7,713 bases of DNA from Caldivirga sp. (GCA_028275645.1 JAPWUH010000053.1:1-7713), one strand, 5' to 3'; positions 1-5,083 are shown, counted from the stretch's first letter. Numbers and translations are program-made. Notes: a model not told the origin generated them from the letters alone.

Positions 1-591
1 AACACCTTCGGTCTAACGGACTCAAACAACATAGGCGCAACCTTCTTCCCTGCAATGGAGATAGCAGTCGCCTTCCTACCCACGGAGCTCCTTAACGGTG
101 AAACCCCCGTACTAATACCCACAGCCATAGACCAGGACCCATACTTCAGGCTGGCCAGGGACATTGCGGAATCCCTCAATTACCCTAAGCCAGCCACGTT
201 GTATAGTAAATTCCTCCCTGGCTTAACTGGTGAGGATAAGATGAGCGCCTCTAACCCAGACTCAGCCCTATACATCAATGATGATGATAAGGAGGTTAGG
301 AGGAAGATAATGAACGCCTTCACCGGTGGCCAACCAACAGCTGAACTCCAGCGTAGGTTGGGTGGTAACCCAGACATATGCCCAGTCTACAAGTACCACA
401 TGCTCCTCAGCGATAACGATGATGAGGTTAGGAAGATTTACGAGGACTGTAGGGGTGGTAGGCTTCTGTGCGGTGAATGCAAGCTAATGCTTTACGAGAG
501 GGTTAGCGCCTTCTTAAATAAGCATAGGGAGCTGAGGGAGAGGGCTAAGGATAAGATAAATGAATACAAGATATCCGTTAAGTTCAAGTAA
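1..591 (+). CDS. trpS: Tryptophanyl-tRNA synthetase, C-terminal part (5' end outside window)
   Basis: Class I aminoacyl-tRNA synthetase that attaches tryptophan to tRNA-Trp in the cytoplasm, using ATP. The frame is open from the first base, so the gene enters from the left; 196 residues are visible, against roughly 370-380 for archaeal TrpRS (recalled family length). In visible numbering, NTFGLTDSNNIG opens the fragment, the Rossmann-fold segment DQDPYFR is at 44-50, and the class I signature KMSAS is at 80-84 within GEDKMSASNPDSALYI. The helical anticodon-binding region follows, with CPVYKYHMLL and a Cys pair in LLCGECKLMLYERV. The C-terminus is basic and ends at TAA. An internal ATG at 55 is not the start, because homology continues upstream of it. 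No clear terminator follows. I am confident of the family. Confidence 0.95.
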   Translation, partial: NTFGLTDSNNIGATFFPAMEIAVAFLPTELLNGETPVLIPTAIDQDPYFRLARDIAESLNYPKPATLYSKFLPGLTGEDKMSASNPDSALYINDDDKEVRRKIMNAFTGGQPTAELQRRLGGNPDICPVYKYHMLLSDNDDEVRKIYEDCRGGRLLCGECKLMLYERVSAFLNKHRELRERAKDKINEYKISVKFK

Positions 592-660
592 CGAACAAGG
601 CCCTAAGCAGCTTAAACAAGTTACCTAATCAACAGTTGAGTAATGGGTTACACATTAACG

Positions 661-699
661 CCACGCGGCTAATCACCCTTAATTAACGTTTAGGCGTGG
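661..699. repeat. Inverted repeat between trpS and the candidate ncRNA
   Basis: CCACGC at 661-666 is the reverse complement of GCGTGG at 694-699. The two arms enclose a 27-nt AT-rich loop containing TTAATTAACG. It lies downstream of trpS and downstream of the minus-strand candidate RNA, so it could be a 3'-end or processing hairpin for either transcript. Six base pairs with a long loop is weak evidence and could be chance. Confidence 0.3.
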
Positions 700-719
700 T
701 TAAACATATGATAAAGTAA

Positions 720-844
720 CTGCCCTCTGCAGGTGGCGGTTTCGCCTGGCTACTTCTCAGCGGTCTCCTCGAGTCCCCCACGGCAGTGATTCCCCACCAA
801 TCGCCGGGTTAACAGCCACCACGGATCTTGAAAAACAGGGTAAC
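720..844 (-). ncRNA. Candidate structured non-coding RNA, family not recognised
   Basis: The block has no convincing ORF and is GC-rich: 69 of 110 bases (63%) over 721-830, against clearly AT-richer flanks. In AT-leaning hyperthermophile genomes this often marks a structured RNA. Read on the minus strand it can fold. GGTGGC and GCCACC close a domain of about 90 nt. Inside, CGGCGATT pairs with AATC and GCCG through a 3-nt bulge around a GGTGGGG loop. A promoter-like TATA at 866-873 predicts a start near 844. I compared it by eye with remembered signatures of 5S rRNA, SRP RNA, RNase P RNA and cobalamin riboswitches and found no convincing match. Ends are estimates; the strand choice rests on the promoter. 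Confidence 0.4.
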
Positions 845-865
845 CAATTAAGTGTTGGGAATACC

Positions 866-873
866 CTTTAAGT
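866..873 (-). promoter_or_regulatory. TATA box for the candidate ncRNA
   Basis: On the minus strand the element reads GGGAAAGACTTAAAGG. Its purine-rich BRE-like part plus ACTTAAA is nearly the same string as the eS26 promoter (GGAAAGACTTAAATA, 2016-2030). A start about 26 nt downstream falls near 844, just before the GC-rich foldable block. Confidence 0.4.
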
Positions 874-899
874 CTTTCCCATCAATGTGCCTGAATAAT

Positions 900-1161
900 A
901 TGAGCAATCATGAAAACCAAAACAGCATCACCAGCCCCATAGGTTCACTACTTGCTGTTGATCACGGGAAGAAGATGAGACTTGGTTAACCTGTTGAGTT
1001 TACTCCATGTAGGTTAGTAGGGTAATACCGGAGGCTTCATGGATGGGTCGGTTAAGGTGTTTTGGGTTAAGACGCTGTGAGTGAGCGTTGAGGATAGGCA
1101 TGCCTTAATATTCCTAAGGGACGGTGAAGCTCCAGGTAGTTGGTCACTGGCCAACCCTTAA
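900..1161 (+). pseudogene. Possible remnants of a decayed protein-coding gene
   Basis: An ATG at 900 opens a 29-codon ORF ending in SLLAVDHGKKMRLG and a TAA at 987. The same frame goes on as PVEFTPCRLVG to another stop at 1023. Frame 1 then reads GNTGGFMDGSVKVFWVKTL, a TGA at 1078, then VSVEDRHALIFLRDGEAPGS and a TAA at 1159. The pieces look protein-like but are broken by several stops and a frame change. This would fit a degraded gene whose 3' end abuts the YkgJ-family gene. I do not recognise the parent family, and chance ORFs are a real alternative. Confidence 0.22.
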
Positions 1162-1608
1162 CCTGATCCTTATTCCAGCCCTCCTAGCCTTAACATATAT
1201 ATCGGTCTCTTTAATCCTCTTAACGAACAGTTCAACAAATGGCCTTAACCTATTAACCTCACTGGGTGGCACAGTGCCCCACTGTGGGCAGTACTTATCA
1301 ACCACGACGCCGAGCTCATCATCGTAGTTAAGTGGGTATAGCCTACAGCCAATTGGCCTATTCTCATAAATCTTGCATAGTTTAGTCTCCTCGTTAAAGA
1401 AGACGCAGTGGCCGTTAACATTCCTCAACCTCCACACCCCGCTCTCTTCATCAAAAACTGCGAAGTCCTCTAACCTGTACCCAAGGGCCTCAATCCTCTC
1501 AATATCCTCAGGCAGGAGCTCCATTTTAGTGTCTATGCAGCATAGGCCGCAGACAGTGCACTTGAACCTAACCTCAACGTACCTTAAGTCGCCTATCACA
1601 TTACTCAT
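1144..1608 (-). CDS. YkgJ/UPF0153-type cysteine-cluster protein
   Basis: Small cytoplasmic protein, 154 residues from the ATG at 1608, of the YkgJ (putative zinc- or iron-chelating) family. The exact role of the family is not established to my knowledge. The signature is the N-terminal C17-x2-C20-x2-C23-C24 cluster, followed by C68 in GHCVFF, C78 in KLCKIYENRP, C88 in GCRLYP and C107 in KYCPQW. Eight cysteines and the order CxxCxxCC, HC, LC.IY..RP..CR.YP are typical. A basic helical tail follows. An in-frame TTG lies at 1620, but ATG 1608 has GGTG (1615-1618) six bases upstream, a good Shine-Dalgarno spacing, and starts the protein right before the conserved region. The stop overlaps the plus-strand remnant at 1039-1161. 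Confidence 0.85.
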   Translation of the reverse strand: MSNVIGDLRYVEVRFKCTVCGLCCIDTKMELLPEDIERIEALGYRLEDFAVFDEESGVWRLRNVNGHCVFFNEETKLCKIYENRPIGCRLYPLNYDDELGVVVDKYCPQWGTVPPSEVNRLRPFVELFVKRIKETDIYVKARRAGIRIRLRVGQ

Positions 1609-1648
1609 GCTTAACACCAATGCTGTGAAGCAAAGTTAAGTTAATGGA

Positions 1649-1656
1649 TTAATAAA
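1649..1656 (-). promoter_or_regulatory. TATA box of the YkgJ-family gene
   Basis: The minus strand reads GGTTTATTAATCC with core TTTATTAA. A start about 26 nt downstream falls near 1626. That gives an 18-nt leader to ATG 1608, carrying the GGTG ribosome-binding site, or a 6-nt leader to TTG 1620. Confidence 0.45.
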
Positions 1657-1718
1657 CCCTACGCCAAAACCACGCAGCAAAACAACCCAACCCCTTAAAA
1701 AGCGGGGTGTCATTGATT

Positions 1719-1789
1719 ATGACCCCTTCCCCGCCCTTAAGGGCGGGGTTTTCTTGGGGTCTTGGAGGTTACCCCGCTTTGATCGGGGC
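1719..1789 (-). mobile_element. Orphan TnpB-type right end / omegaRNA scaffold
   Basis: Read on the minus strand this segment matches the 3' end of the tnpB pseudogene at 6027-6098. Both have a hairpin with CCCC and GGGG arms (here 1772-1788), a linker containing ACC..CAA.ACCCC, a second GC hairpin with CCC.CCC and GGGCGGG arms (here the perfect 20-bp palindrome 1729-1748), and then AAGGGGTCAT (GGGGGTCAT in the other copy). Similarity stops right after TCAT. One frame across it gives a TnpB-like tail, GNLQDPKKTPPLRAGKGS, then TAA. In IS605/IS607-family elements this region is both the right end and the scaffold of the TnpB guide RNA, with the guide taken from the flank, here from 1718 downward. 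No tnpB ORF accompanies this copy, and two TAG codons interrupt the frame just upstream. Confidence 0.6.
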
Positions 1790-1866
1790 TACTAAAAACC
1801 CTAGTAGAGCTGGTGTCTATAAACCTATCCCACGTAGTGGGGCGACCCCGCCATGAATGGCGAGGT
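1789..1866 (-). ncRNA. Hairpin cluster upstream of the orphan TnpB scaffold
   Basis: Three further inverted repeats lie directly 5' (minus strand) of the orphan scaffold: CGCCAT/ATGGCG at 1849-1862, CCCAC/GTGGG at 1829-1841, and CTACTA/TAGTAG at 1789-1807, the last touching the scaffold's first hairpin. With the two scaffold hairpins this gives five stem-loops in a row over about 145 nt, as expected for an omegaRNA-like transcript. No coding remnant of the TnpB catalytic region could be read here. It may be part of the guide RNA or unrelated sequence. Confidence 0.3.
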
Positions 1867-1963
1867 TTGCCGTTATTTATCACCTACGCCTATGGTTAAC
1901 CCACCTGTAGTTGCAGGCTTAGTTAGGATTAGGCATGGTGATCAAATGGTAATGCGTACAGCC

Positions 1964-1971
1964 TATAAATA
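1964..1971. promoter_or_regulatory. Strong TATA-like element, direction uncertain
   Basis: CCTATAAATAC on the plus strand reads GTATTTATAGG on the minus strand. On the plus strand it would start transcription near 1993, giving a second, longer-leader promoter for eS26. On the minus strand it would start near 1942 and could drive the hairpin cluster and orphan TnpB scaffold (about 220 nt to 1719). The sequence alone does not decide. Confidence 0.35.
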
Positions 1972-2022
1972 CTCCCCAACGCTCAACTCAAGGGTTACTT
2001 AGGTGTTAAGTTTAAGGAAAGA

Positions 2023-2030
2023 CTTAAATA
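2023..2030 (+). promoter_or_regulatory. TATA box of the eS26 gene
   Basis: CTTAAATA preceded by purine-rich GGAAAGA. The centre is about 26 nt before the GTG at 2052, which predicts a leaderless or nearly leaderless transcript. GGTGG at 2044-2048 could alternatively serve as a ribosome-binding site if transcription starts earlier. Confidence 0.55.
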
Positions 2031-2051
2031 CCAGGATCTAAATGGTGGTTC

Positions 2052-2480
2052 GTGCCAAAGAAGAGGAAGAATAGGGGTAGGCATAAGGGGGATAAGGGTA
2101 AGGAGTCGGTGGTTTACTGCGATAACTGCGGTAAAATGATACCGAGATCTAAGGCGGTTAGGGTCACGGTACCCTACTCACCAATACCCGCGGATCTGGC
2201 TAAGGAGCTTGAGAAGCAAGGTGCAATAATACCCAGGTACTACATTACTAAGACATACTGCATAAACTGCGCAATATACCTCGGGATCATTAAGGTTAGG
2301 CCTGAGGATGAGAGGAAGAGCAGGAGGCCAATTTTGAGGAGCCAGCAGAGGCCACTACAGAGACTCCCAGTCACGGCACCAGCAGCCCCAGCACCCCCGC
2401 AGGCGCCTGCAGGTAATGAGACAGTTCAGGCGGGTTCAAACTCAACCAACACCGGTGGTGATGTTAAAACAACTAAGTGA
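2052..2480 (+). CDS. rps26e: Small-subunit ribosomal protein eS26 with extended C-terminus
   Basis: Zinc-binding protein of the small ribosomal subunit, shared by eukaryotes and part of the archaea, located near the mRNA exit and 16S rRNA 3' end. The basic N-terminus (PKKRKNRGRHKGDKGK) is followed by the zinc ribbon C23-DN-C26 and C70-IN-C73, with the conserved core RVTVPYSPIPADLAKELEKQ and YYITKTYC between them and GIIKVRPEDERK after. The conserved domain ends near residue 92. The protein then runs on for about 50 residues: an Arg/Gln stretch, a Pro/Ala stretch (106-120) and an Asn/Thr/Gly-rich end. Archaeal eS26 is usually about 95-110 residues (recalled), so the 142-residue length is notable. 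The GTG at 2052 fits both the homology start and the TATA spacing. Confidence 0.93.
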   Translation: MPKKRKNRGRHKGDKGKESVVYCDNCGKMIPRSKAVRVTVPYSPIPADLAKELEKQGAIIPRYYITKTYCINCAIYLGIIKVRPEDERKSRRPILRSQQRPLQRLPVTAPAAPAPPQAPAGNETVQAGSNSTNTGGDVKTTK

Positions 2481-2549
2481 AGCCACCCACCGATAATGAT
2501 GGCTAAACTTATACCATACGTATAACTATGCCTAACCTCATGGAAAAGC

Positions 2550-2556
2550 TTATAAA
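2550..2556 (+). promoter_or_regulatory. TATA box of tRNA-Val
   Basis: AAAAGCTTATAAACC: core TTATAAA with an A-rich BRE-like 5' flank. The centre is about 28 nt before the first tRNA base at 2581, so transcription should begin at or just before the mature 5' end. Confidence 0.6.
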
Positions 2557-2580
2557 CCATAATGAAACCGGCAGTCTTAA

Positions 2581-2705
2581 GGGCCCGTAGTCTAGCTTGG
2601 TTAGGATGCCCGCCTGACGCGGCTTGGGGCCGGTGGGCATGTACCAAGAAGCCCCAGGCATCGGAACGCGGGAGATCCCGGGTTCAAGTCCCGGCGGGCC
2701 CACCA
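2581..2705 (+). tRNA. tRNA-Val(GAC) with a 47-nt intron, CCA encoded
   Basis: Valine tRNA decoding GUC and probably GUU. Acceptor arms GGGCCCG (2581-2587) and CGGGCCC (2695-2701) pair fully. The anticodon stem is CCCGC (2609-2613) with GCGGG (2668-2672), the anticodon is GAC (2616-2618), and the T-arm is CCGGG TTCAAGT CCCGG (2678-2694). A73 is 2702 and CCA 2703-2705 is in the DNA. The intron is 2620-2666, at the canonical 37/38 position. A bulge-helix-bulge fits: CTGA (2614-2617) pairs with TCGG (2661-2664); bulges CGC (2618-2620) and AAC (2665-2667) are each cut after their second base by the archaeal splicing endonuclease. A 9-bp intron helix (2622-2630 with 2651-2659) closes the structure, with a G2621/A2660 mismatch, so the motif is slightly relaxed. 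Confidence 0.95.
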
Positions 2706-2733
2706 GGCTATGGAGATTCTCGTTGGGAAAATG

Positions 2734-2741
2734 CTTAATTA
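2734..2741 (+). promoter_or_regulatory. TATA box of the coiled-coil surface protein gene
   Basis: GGGAAAATGCTTAATTAGC with core CTTAATTA. The centre is 24-27 nt before the GTG/ATG pair at 2761/2764, which predicts a leaderless mRNA. GAGGTGA at 2758-2764, a good anti-SD match, overlaps the start codons and is too close to work as a normal ribosome-binding site. Confidence 0.5.
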
Positions 2742-2760
2742 GCGTTGAGTTAAACGTGAG

Positions 2761-3882
2761 GTGATGAGGATAAACTTATCATTGGTGGCTGTGGTTTTGA
2801 TGCTTGTATTATTAGTGGAGTTGCTGTTGGTCATTAGCGACATATCGGGTAGGTACATCACCCTCGCTAGTAATTATACTAGTTTAAGCGCCGAGTACTC
2901 AACCCTTAAGGTTAATTATAATGAACTGGTGATGAAATACTCATCAATTAGTATCAACTATAGTGAGCTAAAGGGCAATTACACGAACCTGGTTAACTTG
3001 TACGATAAGCTGCTGTTAAATTACAACATAACCATGGCCATGTATAATGAGGCATTAGGTAAGTATGATGAGTGCCTTAACGCTAGTAATTACTTAAGGA
3101 TGGAGGTGAGTAACTACACTAACATTATAAATAACCTCTACGTTAACATCTCCAGGTCCAGCTACATAATTAAGGCCCTAACCAACAATCTAATGCTGTG
3201 TAATAGGACGCTCAAGGCTGTTACGGGTAATTATGAGAATAAAACAGCCGCATTGGTAAGTTACATTAATAATCTTTACAGAAACTACACCATATTAAGT
3301 ACCAAGTACTCCTTACTTGAGGCAAATTACAGCAACCTAATGAACACCCTAAGTTACCTAAACGGCACCTTACTTAACCTGAACAGCACCGTGAATTACC
3401 TGAAGTCTGGGGGCTACATCTATGAATATGGTTTAAGGAATCTGCATTCAACATGCAACATAACCATAGTGGATAATGGTGGTTCTGGCTTAATCAACGT
3501 GACTATTAAGCCCACGTTTAACCTAGCCAGACAAATATTGAGTTACGGTAGTGAAGTAATGTTGATAATCAACGTCCCAGTTTATCAAGGCAACCCAATA
3601 CTGGTAGTCATAGGGCGGGTTAAGGTTAATGACCAGTTAATCAACATCGAGTCTAACGTAACCATTAGGCAGGTTAACGGCAGCCTGGAGCTCATCGAGT
3701 CAATAAATATAATAGACTCATTAACTGTAGTGGATACAGTTATCTTACCCGGTGAACCTAATCTCATAGCCTCAGTAACCATAACTCAGTACGACCAATC
3801 AAAGCCCCTAGCCCTGGACATACTCTACTCCCTTCAGAACCAAAATGCAGTCTCAGCTTTATGTATCGTTAAAGGTAGTTAA
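2761..3882 (+). CDS. Membrane-anchored coiled-coil protein with tyrosine heptads and many N-glycosylation sequons
   Basis: No family recognised; described from sequence, numbered from the GTG at 2761 (ATG at 2764 is equally possible). Residues 5-25 are strongly hydrophobic and form a signal anchor or uncleaved signal peptide, so the rest should lie outside the cell. Residues 30 to about 215 form a low-charge coiled coil. Tyr occurs at 32, 39, 46, 53, 60, 67, 74, 81, 88, 95 and 102, exactly every seventh position, with Leu/Ile three residues later in most repeats. The pattern resumes at 176, 183 and 190. There are 17 NxS/T sequons outside the signal (for example N38, N66, N73, N89, N107, N175, N189, N201), 13 of them in the coil. 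Residues 219-373 look like a beta-rich globular domain. A glycosylated stalk or adhesin-like surface protein is inferred. Its stop lies 6 bp from the stop of the convergent membrane-protein gene. Confidence 0.85.
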   Translation: MMRINLSLVAVVLMLVLLVELLLVISDISGRYITLASNYTSLSAEYSTLKVNYNELVMKYSSISINYSELKGNYTNLVNLYDKLLLNYNITMAMYNEALGKYDECLNASNYLRMEVSNYTNIINNLYVNISRSSYIIKALTNNLMLCNRTLKAVTGNYENKTAALVSYINNLYRNYTILSTKYSLLEANYSNLMNTLSYLNGTLLNLNSTVNYLKSGGYIYEYGLRNLHSTCNITIVDNGGSGLINVTIKPTFNLARQILSYGSEVMLIINVPVYQGNPILVVIGRVKVNDQLINIESNVTIRQVNGSLELIESINIIDSLTVVDTVILPGEPNLIASVTITQYDQSKPLALDILYSLQNQNAVSALCIVKGS

Positions 3883-3888
3883 TTTCAA

Positions 3889-4497
3889 CTACGATGCGCT
3901 GGTGGCTTCATCATACTCCATAGGCATCGTGTTACTCTCAGTTAACTCAATCTCCACGGCCAGTTCTGTTAAATCACCATGCTCACTGTACATCTTCGCG
4001 ATCGTCAGTAGTGAAATTGAGGACAGAAGTAGGAATAACCCACTGAAAACCACACCTGCATTAGTCATTACAACTACGTAACCGTTACTTAGGTATATGC
4101 TAATTGGTAATGGGATCATTAGGAGTAGCCCCAGTGCAAGTAGTGATGCCGGGATCAGCAGCTTAAAGATAGCCTTACCGTCACTAAGGACGCCCCTCAT
4201 CGAGCTCCCGTACATTAACCTAGCTAGTAGCAGTAACATAAGCCCCAGTATTGATGAGATCACGGAAGTCTCCAGGAGAAGGTAGTATAGTTTACCTGGT
4301 GTTATCGTTACAAACACTATACCGTTAGGGTTATCGCTCACCACTATGGTGTCGAGGGGCAGGGATATGGTTACGTGTGAGTTAAACCCCCTACTGAAGG
4401 CTATGAAAGTAGAGAATCCTATATTGGTTAAGAATATGAGTACTAATGCCGCAACGGCTACCGTGTATATCAGTAGGATTGAGTCAATCCTGTTCAT
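3889..4497 (-). CDS. Four-helix membrane protein of unknown function
   Basis: 202 residues, no family recognised. Hydrophobic segments lie at about 5-26 (SILLIYTVAVAALVLIFLT), 76-95 (VISSILGLMLLLLARLMYG), 107-135 (LLIPASLLALGLLLMIPLPI) and 145-167 (AGVVFSGLFLLLSSISLLTI). A polar loop of about 45 residues between helices 1 and 2 is probably extracytoplasmic and carries HVTISLPLDTIVVSDNPNG. The C-terminus is acidic (ELAVEIELTESN, MEYDEATSAS). No transporter or enzyme motif is visible. The ATG at 4497 lies about 27 nt from a TATA element, which suggests a leaderless transcript. It converges on the coiled-coil protein gene with a 6-bp gap and is 85 bp downstream of the Cys-repeat gene on the same strand, with its own promoter. 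Confidence 0.8.
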   Translation of the reverse strand: MNRIDSILLIYTVAVAALVLIFLTNIGFSTFIAFSRGFNSHVTISLPLDTIVVSDNPNGIVFVTITPGKLYYLLLETSVISSILGLMLLLLARLMYGSSMRGVLSDGKAIFKLLIPASLLALGLLLMIPLPISIYLSNGYVVVMTNAGVVFSGLFLLLSSISLLTIAKMYSEHGDLTELAVEIELTESNTMPMEYDEATSAS

Positions 4498-4520
4498 TAC
4501 ACTATTAGTTAAATAGCTGG

Positions 4521-4528
4521 TTTTTAAG
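4521..4528 (-). promoter_or_regulatory. TATA box of the four-helix membrane protein gene
   Basis: The minus strand reads ACTTAAAAACC. The element centre is about 27 nt upstream of the ATG at 4497, which predicts a leaderless mRNA separate from the Cys-repeat gene upstream. Confidence 0.45.
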
Positions 4529-4582
4529 TATTAATGTTTGGCGCTTGAAAAACGGTGTTTTAACTGAGTAAACATGGAGGCA

Positions 4583-4903
4583 TTATATGTAGTCATTAAG
4601 ACCCAGTTTCTTCAAGTGACTCTTAATCCTGGATACATCCTTCTCCATCTTCTTAGCCTCCTCCACAACATCCTTAACCTCCTTATCCTTCATATTCAAC
4701 GTGCATTCACCGTTGGGGGCCATAGCGTGGGCGTTGCAGGCGGCATACTGGCACTTGTAGCCTATGCATGGGTCATTGGTTAAACTGCATATTGCCCTAC
4801 CCTGGATGAACCTTAGAGCCTTCTTAACGCAAATGAAGTACTGGCAACTAGCCCCAATGCAAAGCTGAACCTTAACCGGGGCCCTTGAAACAGTAACCTT
4901 CAC
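4583..4903 (-). CDS. Small protein with two CIGxxCQYxxC cysteine repeats
   Basis: 106 residues, no family recognised. The sequence contains a clear duplication. C15-x4-C20-x4-C25-x13-C39 starts as CIGASCQYFIC. C46-x4-C51-x4-C56-x10-C67 starts as CIGYKCQYAAC. The eight cysteines fall in two sets of four, which suggests two metal sites (zinc or iron-sulfur; inferred, not shown). Residues 72-100 form a highly charged Lys/Glu helix, likely coiled coil, ending in KKLGLNDYI. There is no signal peptide, so it is probably cytoplasmic. The start is GTG at 4903, with a run of five G (minus strand) just upstream as a possible ribosome-binding site and a palindromic TATA at 4933-4946. The organisation resembles small ferredoxin-like or zinc-ribbon proteins, but spacing CxxxxC rather than CxxC argues against ordinary ones. 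Confidence 0.8.
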   Translation of the reverse strand: MKVTVSRAPVKVQLCIGASCQYFICVKKALRFIQGRAICSLTNDPCIGYKCQYAACNAHAMAPNGECTLNMKDKEVKDVVEEAKKMEKDVSRIKSHLKKLGLNDYI

Positions 4904-4932
4904 GCTAACCCCCGTCTACTGGGTTTAGTAGC

Positions 4933-4946
4933 CTTAAATATTTAAG
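4933..4946 (-). promoter_or_regulatory. Palindromic TATA element of the Cys-repeat gene
   Basis: CTTAAATATTTAAG is a perfect 14-bp palindrome. On the minus strand its centre is about 37 nt from the GTG at 4903, giving a leader of about 10 nt that includes the G-run. Because it is symmetrical it could also fire on the plus strand into the non-coding region. Confidence 0.5.
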
Positions 4947-4978
4947 TATTTTTCCGCATCTCTCTTATGCCCACCTCA

Positions 4979-4992
4979 ATGCATTAATGCAT
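4979..4992. repeat. Perfect 14-bp palindrome
   Basis: ATGCATTAATGCAT is a perfect palindrome in the non-coding region between the Cys-repeat gene promoter and the candidate C/D sRNA, 12 bp past the sRNA's D box. It could be a dimeric regulator site or an RNA 3'-end signal. A chance origin cannot be excluded. Confidence 0.3.
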
Positions 4993-5003
4993 AGTGGTCA
5001 TGC

Positions 5004-5052
5004 TCAGCCTGGTTTAGACCAATCACCACTCATCCCTACCACGCCTCATCAC
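5004..5052 (-). ncRNA. Candidate C/D box small RNA (2'-O-methylation guide)
   Basis: Read on the minus strand the order and spacing fit an archaeal C/D box sRNA: C box GTGATGA (5052-5046), a 12-nt guide GGCGTGGTAGGG, D' box-like ATGA (5033-5030), a 3-nt spacer, C' box-like GTGATTG (5026-5020), a second 12-nt guide GTCTAAACCAGG, and D box CTGA (5007-5004). The two guides are equal in length, and the total of 49 nt is typical of crenarchaeal sRNAs. C and D are canonical; D' and C' are degenerate, as is common internally. A TATA element at 5084-5091 predicts a start within about 10 nt of the C box. The targets would be complementary to the guides (CCCTACCACGCC; CCTGGTTTAGAC) in rRNA or tRNA, with methylation opposite the fifth base before D or D'. 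I could not confirm a target. Confidence 0.5.
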
Positions 5053-5083
5053 TCCCAGTAAACCTAAGGTAGAGGTCTAAATA

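Noticed and set aside
720..844. 5S rRNA, SRP RNA, RNase P RNA or cobalamin riboswitch in the GC-rich block
   Set aside because: Remembered core strings of these families (for example GAGGAAAGUC and ACAGAAA for RNase P, GGAAGG..AGC for SRP, the GAACCCGGAAG core of 5S) are not present; GGAGACC alone is not enough for a cobalamin riboswitch.
1609..1620. TTG start at 1620 for the YkgJ-family gene
   Set aside because: ATG 1608 has a GGTG ribosome-binding site at proper spacing, while TTG 1620 has none; the four extra residues are outside the conserved part.
1729..1755. GC palindrome followed by TTTTCTT on the plus strand, like a bacterial intrinsic terminator
   Set aside because: No plus-strand gene leads into it, and the whole segment matches the tnpB right end when read on the minus strand, which explains the palindrome better.
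2042..2051. ATG at 2042 as the eS26 start
   Set aside because: It is out of frame with the eS26 reading frame; GTG 2052 is in frame, matches the family's N-terminus and fits the TATA distance.
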